NCBI GenBank assembly: GCA_023388315.1
Contig: JAEWGM010000001.1
Span: 1-64,000, forward strand
Length of the DNA stretch: 64,000 nt
From: Bacteroidota bacterium
Lineage (GTDB): Bacteria; Bacteroidota; Bacteroidia; Bacteroidales; Dysgonomonadaceae
Direction: 5' to 3'
Position 1 is the first letter of the stretch, and every line of letters starts with the position of its first letter. A model generated the notes under the pieces. It was not told where the DNA came from. It did no database searches and saw only the letters and a program-made list of their open reading frames with translations. A program made the translations under genes and the position numbers. Below are positions 1 through 8,533 of the stretch, one piece after another.

Positions 1-154
1 GATATCTCAATTTACGCCACAAAAACTCAAAAATCACAGAAGAAATCTTGTTCTCTGCAAAAAACAAAAAACAGAACTGATGGTTTTGTCAATCCTGTTT
101 TTTTTAAGAGAATTTCACGAATGTCCCTAAAAAGAACGTTAGCTAAAAACACAA

Positions 155-180
155 AAAACGCCCCATCTCGGAGGCGTTTT
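155..180 (-). terminator. Rho-independent terminator of the metallopeptidase gene
   Basis: Perfect 8-bp stem AAAACGCC / GGCGTTTT (155-162, 173-180). Read on the minus strand it lies just after the stop of the gene at 205 and runs into a T-rich tract. It could also serve a plus-strand gene from the left, but none is visible in the first 150 bases. Confidence 0.75.
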
Positions 181-204
181 CCTGCAGTATATTTTTTTTT
201 CAGT

Positions 205-1077
205 TTAACTCAAACTCGCATCGTTAAAGGTATCGCCTTGGCGCACATCGCCGGTTTGAAAACCTTTGGTGAACCAAAAGGTGCGTTGCGCGGCCGTACC
301 GTGTGTAAACGAGTCGGGCACCGTGTAGCCTTGCGCTTTTTTCTGTAGCGTGTCATCACCTACGGCGGTGGTGGCGCTAATGGCCGATTCTAAATCGCCT
401 TGTTCAAGTAAAATGGTGTTGGCACGTTGCGCTTGGTTTGCCCATAATCCGGCAAAGAAATCGGCTTGCAGTTCCAATTTTACGTTCAATTTATTGTAGT
501 CGCGTTCCGGAACGCGTCCGCGATATTGATTTACTTGGTCCAAAATTCCCAATAATTTCTGCACGTGGTGCCCCACTTCGTGCGCCACCACATACGCGAT
601 GGCCATTTCGCCTTGCGCCCCGTAATCGCGCACCAGTTGATGGAAGAAATTTAAATCGATATACACTTTCTCGTCAGCCGGACAATAAAAAGGCCCCACG
701 GCGGATGACGCGTGGCCGCAACCCGATGAAGTGGCATCGGTGAAGGTCACCAAAGTGGGGTTACGGTAAGTTTGGCCCATTTGTTCGCTGAAAATTTCCG
801 ACCACACATCGTTGGCACTATTAAAAACGCCCAGTGTAAAGACTTTTAAATCTTCGTTTTCGTTCACACGAGAAGGATCAATTACCTCTTCGGAGCCTTG
901 CCCGGAGGTTAATCCGCCTGCCATGTCAATTGCTTGGAAAGGGTTTTGGCCAAGCAACAGGGCAATAATTGCCACAATAACAGCACCAATTCCGCCGAAT
1001 GCAAACCCTCTTTTTGTACCTCTTCCACGACGGTCTTCATAGTTTTGCGTACTATCGTTTCTATTAATCCATTTCAT
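205..1077 (-). CDS. Neutral zinc metallopeptidase (YpfJ/PF04228 family), membrane-anchored
   Basis: About 290 residues. A basic N-terminus (RRGRGTKRG) is followed by one hydrophobic segment at about residues 24-43, then a large exported domain. The zinc motif HEVGHH lies at about 166-171, and a downstream ELQAD (about 202-206) offers the likely third zinc ligand, as in the putative neutral zinc metallopeptidase family. The substrate of this family is not established. The frame stays open to 1203, but the extra 42 residues are Lys/Asn-rich and unlike the family, so the ATG at 1077 (MKWINRN...) is preferred. It follows the metal-related operon upstream after a 150-base gap and may be a separate unit. 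Confidence 0.9.
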   Translation of the reverse strand: MKWINRNDSTQNYEDRRGRGTKRGFAFGGIGAVIVAIIALLLGQNPFQAIDMAGGLTSGQGSEEVIDPSRVNENEDLKVFTLGVFNSANDVWSEIFSEQMGQTYRNPTLVTFTDATSSGCGHASSAVGPFYCPADEKVYIDLNFFHQLVRDYGAQGEMAIAYVVAHEVGHHVQKLLGILDQVNQYRGRVPERDYNKLNVKLELQADFFAGLWANQAQRANTILLEQGDLESAISATTAVGDDTLQKKAQGYTVPDSFTHGTAAQRTFWFTKGFQTGDVRQGDTFNDASLS

Positions 1078-1227
1078 TTTCTGCGATTTGTTTTTTGATT
1101 TTGATAAATACAACTTTTTATTCTTATTAATACAAACGTAAAAGCGCAATCTTTTGTTTGAGAAAAACAAAAAAATCGGAAGAAAAATTTCCTTCCGATT
1201 CAATTAAGCAAACAATAAAAAACATTC

Positions 1228-1728
1228 CTAATGCTCGTGTCCGTCGTGGCCACCGTCGGAATGCAACAACACAATATCGTGCGCCACTTGCGATTGGTTA
1301 CCCGCTTTATCTAAACATTGCACAATAATGTGGTATTTTCCTTCCAAAAATGGTTTGCCATCTTTGTCTTTTTCGGGGATAACAATTTCGTGGTGATGCA
1401 CGTGGTCATTCATTTTTCCATCGATGGAAGTAAATACTTTTTTATACGAAAAAGGCACGCCGTCTTCGGCATGTTCAGCCCTTGCGGCGGAATGCGTGTG
1501 TCCGTCGAAATTTGCGTGGATATCCACAGCGTAGGATGCCAAAGCCTCGTTATCTGAAAATTCCGCGTCGAAATGGATGCCATGATCGTTGCCAATTACT
1601 TTAAGTTCAGCATTTTGTGCAGGTGAATTTAATTTTATGACCGGCTTTAGGGTGTCTTTTTCTTTTTCACACGATAGAAAAATCACAGCTGCCAGTAGCG
1701 TAAAGCCCAATAAAAATAGTTTTTTCAT
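1228..1728 (-). CDS. His-rich DUF4625-like lipoprotein, putative zinc-binding
   Basis: 166 residues with a lipoprotein signal (hydrophobic stretch ending ILSC, Cys20), so probably anchored in the outer membrane. The mature part looks like one Ig-like beta domain of the DUF4625 type (KPVIKLNSP near the start). It contains 16 histidines, clustered as HTH, DHVHHH and a terminal HDGHEH. It begins 33 bases after the TonB receptor stop and closes the Fur-family/receptor/lipoprotein operon. From the histidines and the context I infer that it captures zinc (or another divalent metal) at the cell surface for the receptor; this role is not documented to my knowledge. Confidence 0.8.
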   Translation of the reverse strand: MKKLFLLGFTLLAAVIFLSCEKEKDTLKPVIKLNSPAQNAELKVIGNDHGIHFDAEFSDNEALASYAVDIHANFDGHTHSAARAEHAEDGVPFSYKKVFTSIDGKMNDHVHHHEIVIPEKDKDGKPFLEGKYHIIVQCLDKAGNQSQVAHDIVLLHSDGGHDGHEH

Positions 1729-1761
1729 TTTTCTGTTTTTAAATTATTATTAATAAATGGA

Positions 1762-4146
1762 TTATGTAGTACCAAACGGTATTTTTACAATGAGTTGAAT
1801 GTTTCTTCCCGGTTCGGGCGCGTTGAGTTTCCGGTAGAAGCTCAAGTGGTTTAAGAACGCGGTATTGAAAATGTTTTGCACTTGAAAATCGGTGATGAAC
1901 GAAAAGTCACCAATGCGCCAATGCATATTTGCCGACGCGTTAAATAACAGCGCCTGAGGGGTTTTTTCTTCATTGCGCGCAATGCGGTTTTGCGGCGCGA
2001 TGTAATTATTTTCAAAGCGGATGACGTACGTTTTTAATGCTTTCTGCCCCGTTCCCGAATAAGAAATATTGGCCGACAACGTAGCCGGGGGCGAAAACGG
2101 CAACGGATAGCCATCCGTGAGATTGAGGTTGTAAATGTATTCGGCATTGGCAGAAGCGCTCCAATGACGGGTGAAATGGTATGTTCCCGCTATTTCTCCA
2201 CCTGCGACAATTGCTTTGGCTTGCTGATACTCATACAGTTGTCCGCTGTGGGGCAGAATGGACCATCGCCCCGATGGCTCCAAGAAAATATAATTGGAAA
2301 AATAGGAAACAAACGGCGTGGCGGAAAACGATACCAAACGCGAAGCGTACTCATAGCCAACGTCCAGTTGATACCCTTTTTCCGATAACAATTGCGTGTT
2401 GCCTTTTTCGTGACGAAACGCGCCGTGATGCACCCCGTTTGAAGCCAATTCGTTTGCCGATGGGTAACGAAAACTTTTTCCGATGTTTATTTTCCACGTT
2501 TCGTTTGCTGATTTATTGTACACCAATCCGATGGAGCCCGAGAAATCGTTGAACGTTTTATCCAACGCTGCGGCGCGTTGCGCGTAAGACGCCACTTCAT
2601 CCGGTGTGTAATCTTGGGTGCGAAGATAGGCTTCCAACACGGGATCGAAAAAACCTTTCACCGAAACCTTGCCCACGTCAAAACGAAGGCCTCCCGCCAG
2701 CGACAACCGATTGTTTAACTTCACGTTATTCAACATAAAAACACCGGCTGAAATTCGGTCGAAATTAGGAAGCAAAAACGAATAGCCCCCTACCCTGTTG
2801 TGCTGATATTCAGAAGAAACGCCAATGGTTTTGCTCCATACTTTATCTTCGTCAAACAGTAACCGAGCATTTGCGGAAAACGTATTTAACAGAAACGAAA
2901 GTTCCAAATCGGGATTTTCTGTCGGTGGCGACTGATTGGCATAATGGGTGTGGAACCGCGACATTTCTTGGCGTTTATTTTGTTGAAATCCTACATCTAT
3001 ATTCAATTTGGAACGAGCGAACCGTATGCTGGAATTGTTTGTAATTCTGAAATGATTAGAGGAAGAAAACGGCATTTCAATGTTGCGCGATGAAGCATCG
3101 GGTTGCAACCGAGCGATATCGGGAATACCGTGCGCGCCGGGGAAAAAGCCGTTTTTTCCGTAAATATTTGAAACGTGAAGCCACGACTGGACGATTGAAT
3201 TATCGTAATTTACCGACAATGATGTGTTGTATTCTTTCCCTGCGGTATTTTTCATTCTCCTGCCGTGCACAGGCATTTTCCATGTTAAATAGGTGATGGT
3301 ATCCACAGGGATTTTATAATCACCATAATCTTGCAACGTAACCCTTGCCCTGTAAAACCAATTGTTGCGCTTGGCACTTGTCATAACCGAGGCGCCCAGC
3401 AACCGGTTGTTGGATTTTGAAATGAGCGTGGCATCGCCCCAAAAACTGTTTTCCACAGGAATTTCCACCGGAAGGATTTCTATGACACCGCCAATGGCAT
3501 CCGAGCCGTACAAAAGCGACAGAGGCCCTTTGTGCACACGCACATTGTCCACATCGTATTGATCAATTTCTAAACCGTGGTCGGCGCCCCATTGCTGGTT
3601 TTGCTGTACAATGCCTTTGTCAACCACCGCCACGCGGTTAAATCCCAGCCCGCGAATAACAGGTTTAGAGGATCCTGCACCGATATCCATAGAAGCAACG
3701 CCGGGAATCGACGACAGCGTTTTCACGAAATTAACCGCGTTGTTTTGCAATAAATAATTGCGCCCTACCTCTTCTACCGACAGAGCAGAAAGTTGCTCTT
3801 TGTTGTGCAAACCGGCCTCCACCACCACTTCGGAGAGAGAATAAGAAATGGGCCGGAGATCGATATGGAGCAACGTGTCTTTTGACAGCAAAATGGGCGC
3901 AGTAAACTTCTCAAAGCCAATAAACTGAACGGTAACAAGATAGTTGTTTCGGGAGAGGTTCTCAAAAACAAACAACCCGTTTTCATTGGTCTGTACGTGC
4001 AAATTGCCTGGCGTCAACGAAACGGTTGCCGCGGGCAAATAGTCGCCCGATTCCACATCGTGTACCGATCCGCGAATGGAATATTTTTGAGAAAAAGCAC
4101 AAAAAAAGCTGAATGCCAGAAACAGCACAGTTATTGATAACCTCAT
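1762..4146 (-). CDS. TonB-dependent outer-membrane receptor, probably for metal (ZnuD-like)
   Basis: 794 residues. Signal peptide about 1-19, a carboxypeptidase-regulatory-like beta domain about 22-105, a plug about 115-230 with the typical RGLGFNRV and GPLSLLYGSDAIGG segments, then a beta barrel ending in a short hydrophobic strand. Histidine-bearing loops (FHTHY near 398-402; NGVHHGAFRHEKGN near 570-583) recall zinc receptors of the ZnuD type. It lies 13 bases after the Fur-family gene and 33 bases before the His-rich lipoprotein, so the three are surely co-transcribed. The substrate is inferred from context; iron or another metal chelate remains possible. Confidence 0.9.
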   Translation of the reverse strand: MRLSITVLFLAFSFFCAFSQKYSIRGSVHDVESGDYLPAATVSLTPGNLHVQTNENGLFVFENLSRNNYLVTVQFIGFEKFTAPILLSKDTLLHIDLRPISYSLSEVVVEAGLHNKEQLSALSVEEVGRNYLLQNNAVNFVKTLSSIPGVASMDIGAGSSKPVIRGLGFNRVAVVDKGIVQQNQQWGADHGLEIDQYDVDNVRVHKGPLSLLYGSDAIGGVIEILPVEIPVENSFWGDATLISKSNNRLLGASVMTSAKRNNWFYRARVTLQDYGDYKIPVDTITYLTWKMPVHGRRMKNTAGKEYNTSLSVNYDNSIVQSWLHVSNIYGKNGFFPGAHGIPDIARLQPDASSRNIEMPFSSSNHFRITNNSSIRFARSKLNIDVGFQQNKRQEMSRFHTHYANQSPPTENPDLELSFLLNTFSANARLLFDEDKVWSKTIGVSSEYQHNRVGGYSFLLPNFDRISAGVFMLNNVKLNNRLSLAGGLRFDVGKVSVKGFFDPVLEAYLRTQDYTPDEVASYAQRAAALDKTFNDFSGSIGLVYNKSANETWKINIGKSFRYPSANELASNGVHHGAFRHEKGNTQLLSEKGYQLDVGYEYASRLVSFSATPFVSYFSNYIFLEPSGRWSILPHSGQLYEYQQAKAIVAGGEIAGTYHFTRHWSASANAEYIYNLNLTDGYPLPFSPPATLSANISYSGTGQKALKTYVIRFENNYIAPQNRIARNEEKTPQALLFNASANMHWRIGDFSFITDFQVQNIFNTAFLNHLSFYRKLNAPEPGRNIQLIVKIPFGTT

Positions 4147-4159
4147 TTAATTTAAAATG

Positions 4160-4576
4160 TTATCCTTTCAGGACAGGTGAGAAGCATTTATTGCAAACGC
4201 CTTCTATGATGACAAAAACTTCTTTTTTAACGAAGTTTTTCGGAAGGTCAGCTTCAAATCGGGTTTTGCCGTGTAAGCAAAGCACATCGTCGCATTTTTC
4301 GCAATGAAAGTGTGAGTGCAATTGTTCATTATCGTGTTGATGGCGTGTGAGCGCATACTTAACGGAATTATCGTTCAAGATAATTTTATGAATCACATTT
4401 TTCTCCTCCAGCGTTTTTAACGTTCTGTAAAACGTTACCCTGTCAAACAAATCAGGAAACGGTTCTTTTATTTCACTTTCCGACAGTGCTGTATCGCTCT
4501 TCAGTAATTCACTCAAAATGAATTTCCTGCAGCCGGTGTTTTTTAAATCGTGTTTATTTAAAATAGCTTCAACCAT
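4160..4576 (-). CDS. Fur-family metalloregulator, probably Zur
   Basis: About 138 residues from the ATG at 4576; the frame extends to 4612 but that extension would overlap the operator. An N-terminal winged-helix domain (FDRVTFYRTLKTLEE is the recognition region) is followed by a dimerisation domain with a metal-rich stretch RHQHDNEQLHSHFHCEKC and a second CxxC (CNKC), which would make the structural zinc site. First gene of an operon with a TonB receptor and a His-rich lipoprotein. A 7-1-7 palindrome lies 20 bases upstream, consistent with autoregulation. The zinc assignment rests on the neighbours; Fur or PerR cannot be excluded by sequence alone. Confidence 0.9.
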   Translation of the reverse strand: MVEAILNKHDLKNTGCRKFILSELLKSDTALSESEIKEPFPDLFDRVTFYRTLKTLEEKNVIHKIILNDNSVKYALTRHQHDNEQLHSHFHCEKCDDVLCLHGKTRFEADLPKNFVKKEVFVIIEGVCNKCFSPVLKG

Positions 4577-4596
4577 AATAGAAACAATGCTACAAA

Positions 4597-4617
4597 TGCA
4601 ACAGTGTTGCAAATATA
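4597..4617 (-). promoter_or_regulatory. Fur/Zur-type operator overlapping a -7 promoter element
   Basis: TGCAACA-G-TGTTGCA (4597-4611) is a perfect 7-1-7 inverted repeat, the geometry bound by Fur-family dimers. On the minus strand it directly follows, and overlaps by two bases, TATATTTG (4610-4617), a match to the Bacteroidetes -7 consensus TAnnTTTG. Bound repressor would block transcription of the regulator/receptor/lipoprotein operon. No clear -33 TTTG is seen. Confidence 0.75.
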
Positions 4618-4814
4618 GGATGGTTTTTTGGATTATGTGCTATAATTGGTGGAAAAATTTCAATAAAAATTTCTTGTTAGTATTATCTTGGAGATTTTTC
4701 ACGGTGAGAAACAAAAGAAGTACAAAAAATTGTCACCCAATTGCGAGACAACCAAATTCAGTATGTGCAATTGGATTCAAAGTACGATTCTTGGATATTG
4801 TCGTTTGATTAAAA

Positions 4815-4848
4815 AACTGCGGGACAATTTTCATATCGTCCCGCAGTT
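4815..4848 (-). terminator. Rho-independent terminator after the DUF1080 gene
   Basis: 11-bp perfect stem AACTGCGGGAC / GTCCCGCAGTT with a 12-nt loop; on the minus strand followed by six T. It sits 9 bases past the stop codon at 4857. The rest of 4618-4814 holds nothing recognisable. Confidence 0.9.
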
Positions 4849-4856
4849 CAATTGAT

Positions 4857-5591
4857 TTATAATTCCCTTATTTTTATATTTCTGAACCAAACGGCGTAGC
4901 CGTGGTCTTGCAGCCCGATGTAGCCTTCCTTGGAAATGCCTTCTTTAAAGCCGGGAAAGTCTTTGAATTTACTATTCTCTACCATTCTGTCCCAATCATC
5001 GGTCCACAAGGTATATTCCACTACTTTTACGCCGTTTTGCGTGTGCGTAACTTTGCCGTCTTCCACCCGTATAACAATGGTGTTCCACTGGCCGTGCGGA
5101 TGCACGGTTTTGGGGTCTGCCGGCAGCATATCATAAAGCGAACCGGCTAAATGGGTGTCAATTTTATTGTCGCTGGCAAACTCATTGTCAAGTATTTGCA
5201 CTTCGGGAGAGGAGCTAAAAATGGCTCTCCCTTTTTCTTCCCGAACGTAATAAAATATGCCGGAATTGGCTTCTTTTTCCGCTTTCCAATCAATGGACAA
5301 CTCAAAGTTTTTAAACTTCTTCGGAAAATAAATCATATCGCCACCCACGCCCTGCCCGCGTCTTGCATTTTCGGCTTTGAACACTTTCATAGCGCCGTCT
5401 TCAATCACCCAATTTTCGGGCACATCGGTTCCGTTATACTGGCGCCATCCGGTAAAATCTTTTCCGTTGAACAGAAGCTGCCATCCCTGTTGACGCTCCT
5501 TGGTTGTTAACTCGTTGGTTTTAGCGCCGCGAGTTGCCGAACAAGAAACTAAAAAGAGCAGCGAAAAAAAGAGCATTGCTGTTGTTTTCAT
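4857..5591 (-). CDS. DUF1080 (3-keto-disaccharide hydrolase-like) lipoprotein
   Basis: 244 residues with a lipoprotein signal ending LVSCSA. The mature protein is a single concanavalin-like beta-sandwich of the DUF1080 family (GWQLLFNGKDFTGWRQYNGTD near the start; WNTIVIRVEDGKVTHTQNGVKVVEY in the middle; GYIGLQDHGYAVWFRNIKIREL at the end). Members act on, or bind, glycans outside the cytoplasm, some as 3-keto-glycoside hydrolases. It starts 19 bases after the phosphotriesterase-like gene, so they form an operon. The substrate is unknown. Confidence 0.9.
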   Translation of the reverse strand: MKTTAMLFFSLLFLVSCSATRGAKTNELTTKERQQGWQLLFNGKDFTGWRQYNGTDVPENWVIEDGAMKVFKAENARRGQGVGGDMIYFPKKFKNFELSIDWKAEKEANSGIFYYVREEKGRAIFSSSPEVQILDNEFASDNKIDTHLAGSLYDMLPADPKTVHPHGQWNTIVIRVEDGKVTHTQNGVKVVEYTLWTDDWDRMVENSKFKDFPGFKEGISKEGYIGLQDHGYAVWFRNIKIREL

Positions 5592-5610
5592 TTGTTTGAA
5601 GTTTTAGAGA

Positions 5611-6627
5611 TTAATTATTTGTGTCTGATTTTCTGATTTTTATTTCGAACGCTTTGGATGGATTTTCCTCCAACAACCGCTTTATCTCACTCTGAGTGAA
5701 GCCATTGTTAGATAATGCCGGAACAAGTTTTTGGAAAAGAGCAGTGAATCCCCTAACGTCGCCTCCATCCGCTTCAGCGGGATCGTACCAGCCGGCATCG
5801 TGCGATAAAAGAACGTTGCTTAAAAGGCCCTCGTCTTTCAACTCCTGAAGCATTCGCACATAATCTTGAATGTTGTCGTCACTCAATCCGTCTAAGCTAA
5901 CCCACGCTCCTTCACGAGCTAGTTCAATTCGTTTCTGAGAATCACTTTCAGCTTGCGCGTGCACCCATATAAACGCTTCGGGAGCAACACCCTCATTTTT
6001 TAAAACGGCAAGCTGTTCGTGGGCAAGATAGGCCGGGCCCGTGTGCGAGACGATAACCAATCCCGTTTCAAGATGCGTTTTGGCTGCTGCCGAAACTAAT
6101 TTGGAATGCATCTCCGATAAACGGTTGCCATTGACTCCGATTTTAATAAAGCCGGGCCTCACATCGGTGCCATATATGCCGTTTTCCCACTCGTTAATCC
6201 AACGTTTCGCCAACTGAGTGGCGCTTTCATCGTAAGCAAATTGAGGAAGATATTTGTTGTCAGACGCGCCATACAATCCGGTATTGGTAAGAATATTTAC
6301 TCCCGACAGTTTCGATAATTCTTGCAGCAAAACCACATCACGGCCCAGATAATCGGGAGTGCAATCCACAAAAGTCTGGCAACCCAATTTCTTTGCTTCC
6401 AGCAAATAAGGCAGCATTTTCTGAACAACTTCATCTTTGTTCCATCTACCGCTATGAATGGAGTCGGCACCAATAAAATCGACTAAAATATGTTCGTGCG
6501 TCAAAAACTTTCCGGCGGAATCTGATGCAATGGGCCCGTTCACCGTCATTATTTGCCCCCTGCTATGAGGCGAAACGCAGGCATACAGTAACAGGACAAG
6601 AAAAACGAGACATGTGTTTTTTAACAT
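5611..6627 (-). CDS. Phosphotriesterase-family (amidohydrolase superfamily) lipoprotein
   Basis: About 338 residues, lipoprotein signal ending LLLYAC. A TIM-barrel hydrolase with the metal motif THEHILVD (HxH) near the N-terminus, GFIKIGVNG where the bridging Lys is expected, VSHTGPA and WVHAQAES supplying His ligands, and LLSHDAGWYDP with the terminal Asp. Family members include lactonases, phosphotriesterases and sugar-ester hydrolases; the periplasmic location and the adjoining DUF1080 gene point to a carbohydrate or lactone substrate, by inference. Start choice: ATG at 6627 with GAAGAAA 8 bases upstream; an in-frame GTG at 6642 (MKKIV...) is the alternative. Confidence 0.88.
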   Translation of the reverse strand: MLKNTCLVFLVLLLYACVSPHSRGQIMTVNGPIASDSAGKFLTHEHILVDFIGADSIHSGRWNKDEVVQKMLPYLLEAKKLGCQTFVDCTPDYLGRDVVLLQELSKLSGVNILTNTGLYGASDNKYLPQFAYDESATQLAKRWINEWENGIYGTDVRPGFIKIGVNGNRLSEMHSKLVSAAAKTHLETGLVIVSHTGPAYLAHEQLAVLKNEGVAPEAFIWVHAQAESDSQKRIELAREGAWVSLDGLSDDNIQDYVRMLQELKDEGLLSNVLLSHDAGWYDPAEADGGDVRGFTALFQKLVPALSNNGFTQSEIKRLLEENPSKAFEIKIRKSDTNN

Positions 6628-6697
6628 TACAATTTTCTTCACTTTTTCAATGAGTTTTTAAATGGTAATTTTACGAATATAACTAGAATGAAAGAGA

Positions 6698-7525
6698 TTA
6701 TTTTGTTTTTTCTATCCATCCATCCGTCAATTCAGGATCGTATCCCAAATCTTTCGCTTTATTAAAATCTGCACGAGCGGCTATTTTATCGAATTGTTCA
6801 AGACGAACACGTCCACGCAGAAAATAAAAATAGGGATTTTCTCTTTGCGCGGGTTCTGCTGTCCGTAAATCAGCCGATGCTTTAAAAATCTGATTGGTAT
6901 TCACATAGCATTCCGCACGGTTTAAATAGAAAATGGAATTGGTGGTTTCCGGCGAATCAATTAATTGGGTGTAAATGTGCTCGGCCGCCACCCAGTTGTC
7001 ATCCAACTTAAACAGCAACGCTTTGCTCAGTTTAGTAAATAAGTGATCGGGGTCTATTTGCTCCGATTTTCTAAAATCGGCTTCGGCTTTGGCTCTATCG
7101 TCATTTTCCAAATGCAATATGCCACGGCGATAATAGGCTTCCACATCGTTTTTGTTGAGGCGGATGAGTGAGTTGTAATCTTCCATTGCCTCATCGAACC
7201 GGTTTAAATCGCACAAAAGCGACGCGCGATTGTGTAATACTGCCGATTGGTGCGCATTGTTGGCCGTGGCAGCCGTGAAGGATATGTACGCATCGTCCAC
7301 CAACCCCAGCTGACGCTGCAAGATTCCCAAATTCAGCAGCAAAACCGGGTTGTTTTCGTTAGCAGGTTCCAACGACATGGCTTTTTGAAGCGTAACGGCA
7401 GCGCTGTCTAATTGATTGGAATCGATAAAATCGGCCGATTTCTGCACCAATTCTCCATATGTGGCCGATTGCGGCATCATTTTCACACTCAAACAAAGAA
7501 ATAAGAGGCTGATTATAATTTTCAT
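6698..7525 (-). CDS. Periplasmic TPR-repeat protein
   Basis: About 275 residues from the ATG at 7525, which opens a signal peptide (IIISLLFLCLSV...). The mature protein consists of tandem tetratricopeptide repeats; the clearest is VEAYYRRGILHLENDDRAKA. TPR arrays mediate protein-protein contacts. The partner is unknown. It is divergent from the MscS gene with 84 bases between starts. The longer frame to 7588 would put 21 residues before the signal peptide and is rejected. Confidence 0.85.
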   Translation of the reverse strand: MKIIISLLFLCLSVKMMPQSATYGELVQKSADFIDSNQLDSAAVTLQKAMSLEPANENNPVLLLNLGILQRQLGLVDDAYISFTAATANNAHQSAVLHNRASLLCDLNRFDEAMEDYNSLIRLNKNDVEAYYRRGILHLENDDRAKAEADFRKSEQIDPDHLFTKLSKALLFKLDDNWVAAEHIYTQLIDSPETTNSIFYLNRAECYVNTNQIFKASADLRTAEPAQRENPYFYFLRGRVRLEQFDKIAARADFNKAKDLGYDPELTDGWIEKTK

Positions 7526-7546
7526 TTCATCGTTGATAATAAATTC

Positions 7547-7578
7547 TTTGCAAAAATATACTGTTTTTTGTAATTTTG
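7547..7578 (+). promoter_or_regulatory. Bacteroidetes-type promoter of the mscS-like gene
   Basis: TTTG (7547-7550), 20 nt, TAATTTTG (7571-7578): both elements match the TTTG / TAnnTTTG consensus of the Bacteroidetes primary sigma factor. The start codon lies 31 bases downstream. Confidence 0.7.
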
Positions 7579-7609
7579 CGGCTTCCATGTCATTTAAAAA
7601 TACAAATCA

Positions 7610-8533
7610 ATGTTATTAATTCAAAGTAATTTACCTATAGATTCTGTTTTGGTTGAAAAAGCCTCCGTTCAAACGCCATCGTATGCACAATTATTAAAAG
7701 AAGGTGATTTTGAGCAAATGTTGGATAAATTTTTAACTTGGGGAATTGATTTTGCCGGTAGATTGCTGATTGCCATCATTATTTTTCTCATCGGCCGTTT
7801 TTTAATATCAAAAATTAAGAACTTAGTTTCCAGAGTATTAAACAAACGAATTAAAGATATTGCTCTGCGAGGGTTTTTACAGAGTTTGGTGCTCACCATT
7901 GGGTATACAATTTTAATCATGTTTATTATCAATACGGTGGGAACCAAAACTGTTTCTATTGCCGCACTCATCGCATCGGCAGGTTTGGCCATCGGTTTGG
8001 CGGTAAAAGACAACTTGGCGAACTTTGCGGGCGGCGTGATGATTTTGCTGAACAAACCGTTTAAAGGCGGCGATTTTATTAACGCGCAAGATATGGAAGG
8101 AACAGTTGAAAGCATTGGTGTGCTGTACACGACGCTGAAAACACCCGATAATAAAACCATTTACATCCCCAACGGCCCGCTATCCACGGGAAATATCATT
8201 AACTACAACAGCAGAGACAAAATTCGCCGTTCCGAAATTGTAGTGGGCGTAGAATATGGCAGCGACGTGGAAGAAGTGAAGAGCCTTCTATTGGAAATCG
8301 CCCAAAATCATCCAAACGTGTTGGAAAACCCCAAACCCTTTGCACGAATGACAAAAATGAACGATAATTCCATCGATTTTTCGTTCAGGGTATGGATTAC
8401 AACCGAAAATTACTGGGGAACAACCTTTGACTTAAATGAACAAATATATACCAAATTAATAGAGAAAGGCATCGAAATTCCGTTCCCGCAAATGACCGTG
8501 CATTTAGCCAACCAAAATGAATCGGAACAATAG
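7610..8533 (+). CDS. Small-conductance mechanosensitive channel, MscS family
   Basis: 307 residues. Transmembrane helices near 45-65, 85-110 and 115-140; the pore helix region reads ASAGLAIGLAVKDNLANFAGG, followed by the MscS beta domain (NKPFKGGDFI...GTVESIGVLYTTLKTPDNKTIYIPNG) and a C-terminal alpha-beta domain. It sits in the inner membrane and releases solutes on hypo-osmotic shock. Its last 17 bases overlap the next gene, implying translational coupling with the MutS-like ATPase. The start fits the promoter upstream. Confidence 0.95.
   Translation: MLLIQSNLPIDSVLVEKASVQTPSYAQLLKEGDFEQMLDKFLTWGIDFAGRLLIAIIIFLIGRFLISKIKNLVSRVLNKRIKDIALRGFLQSLVLTIGYTILIMFIINTVGTKTVSIAALIASAGLAIGLAVKDNLANFAGGVMILLNKPFKGGDFINAQDMEGTVESIGVLYTTLKTPDNKTIYIPNGPLSTGNIINYNSRDKIRRSEIVVGVEYGSDVEEVKSLLLEIAQNHPNVLENPKPFARMTKMNDNSIDFSFRVWITTENYWGTTFDLNEQIYTKLIEKGIEIPFPQMTVHLANQNESEQ

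Noticed and set aside
1078..1203. N-terminal extension of the metallopeptidase frame
   Set aside because: Lys/Asn-rich sequence outside the family; the internal ATG at 1077 fits better.
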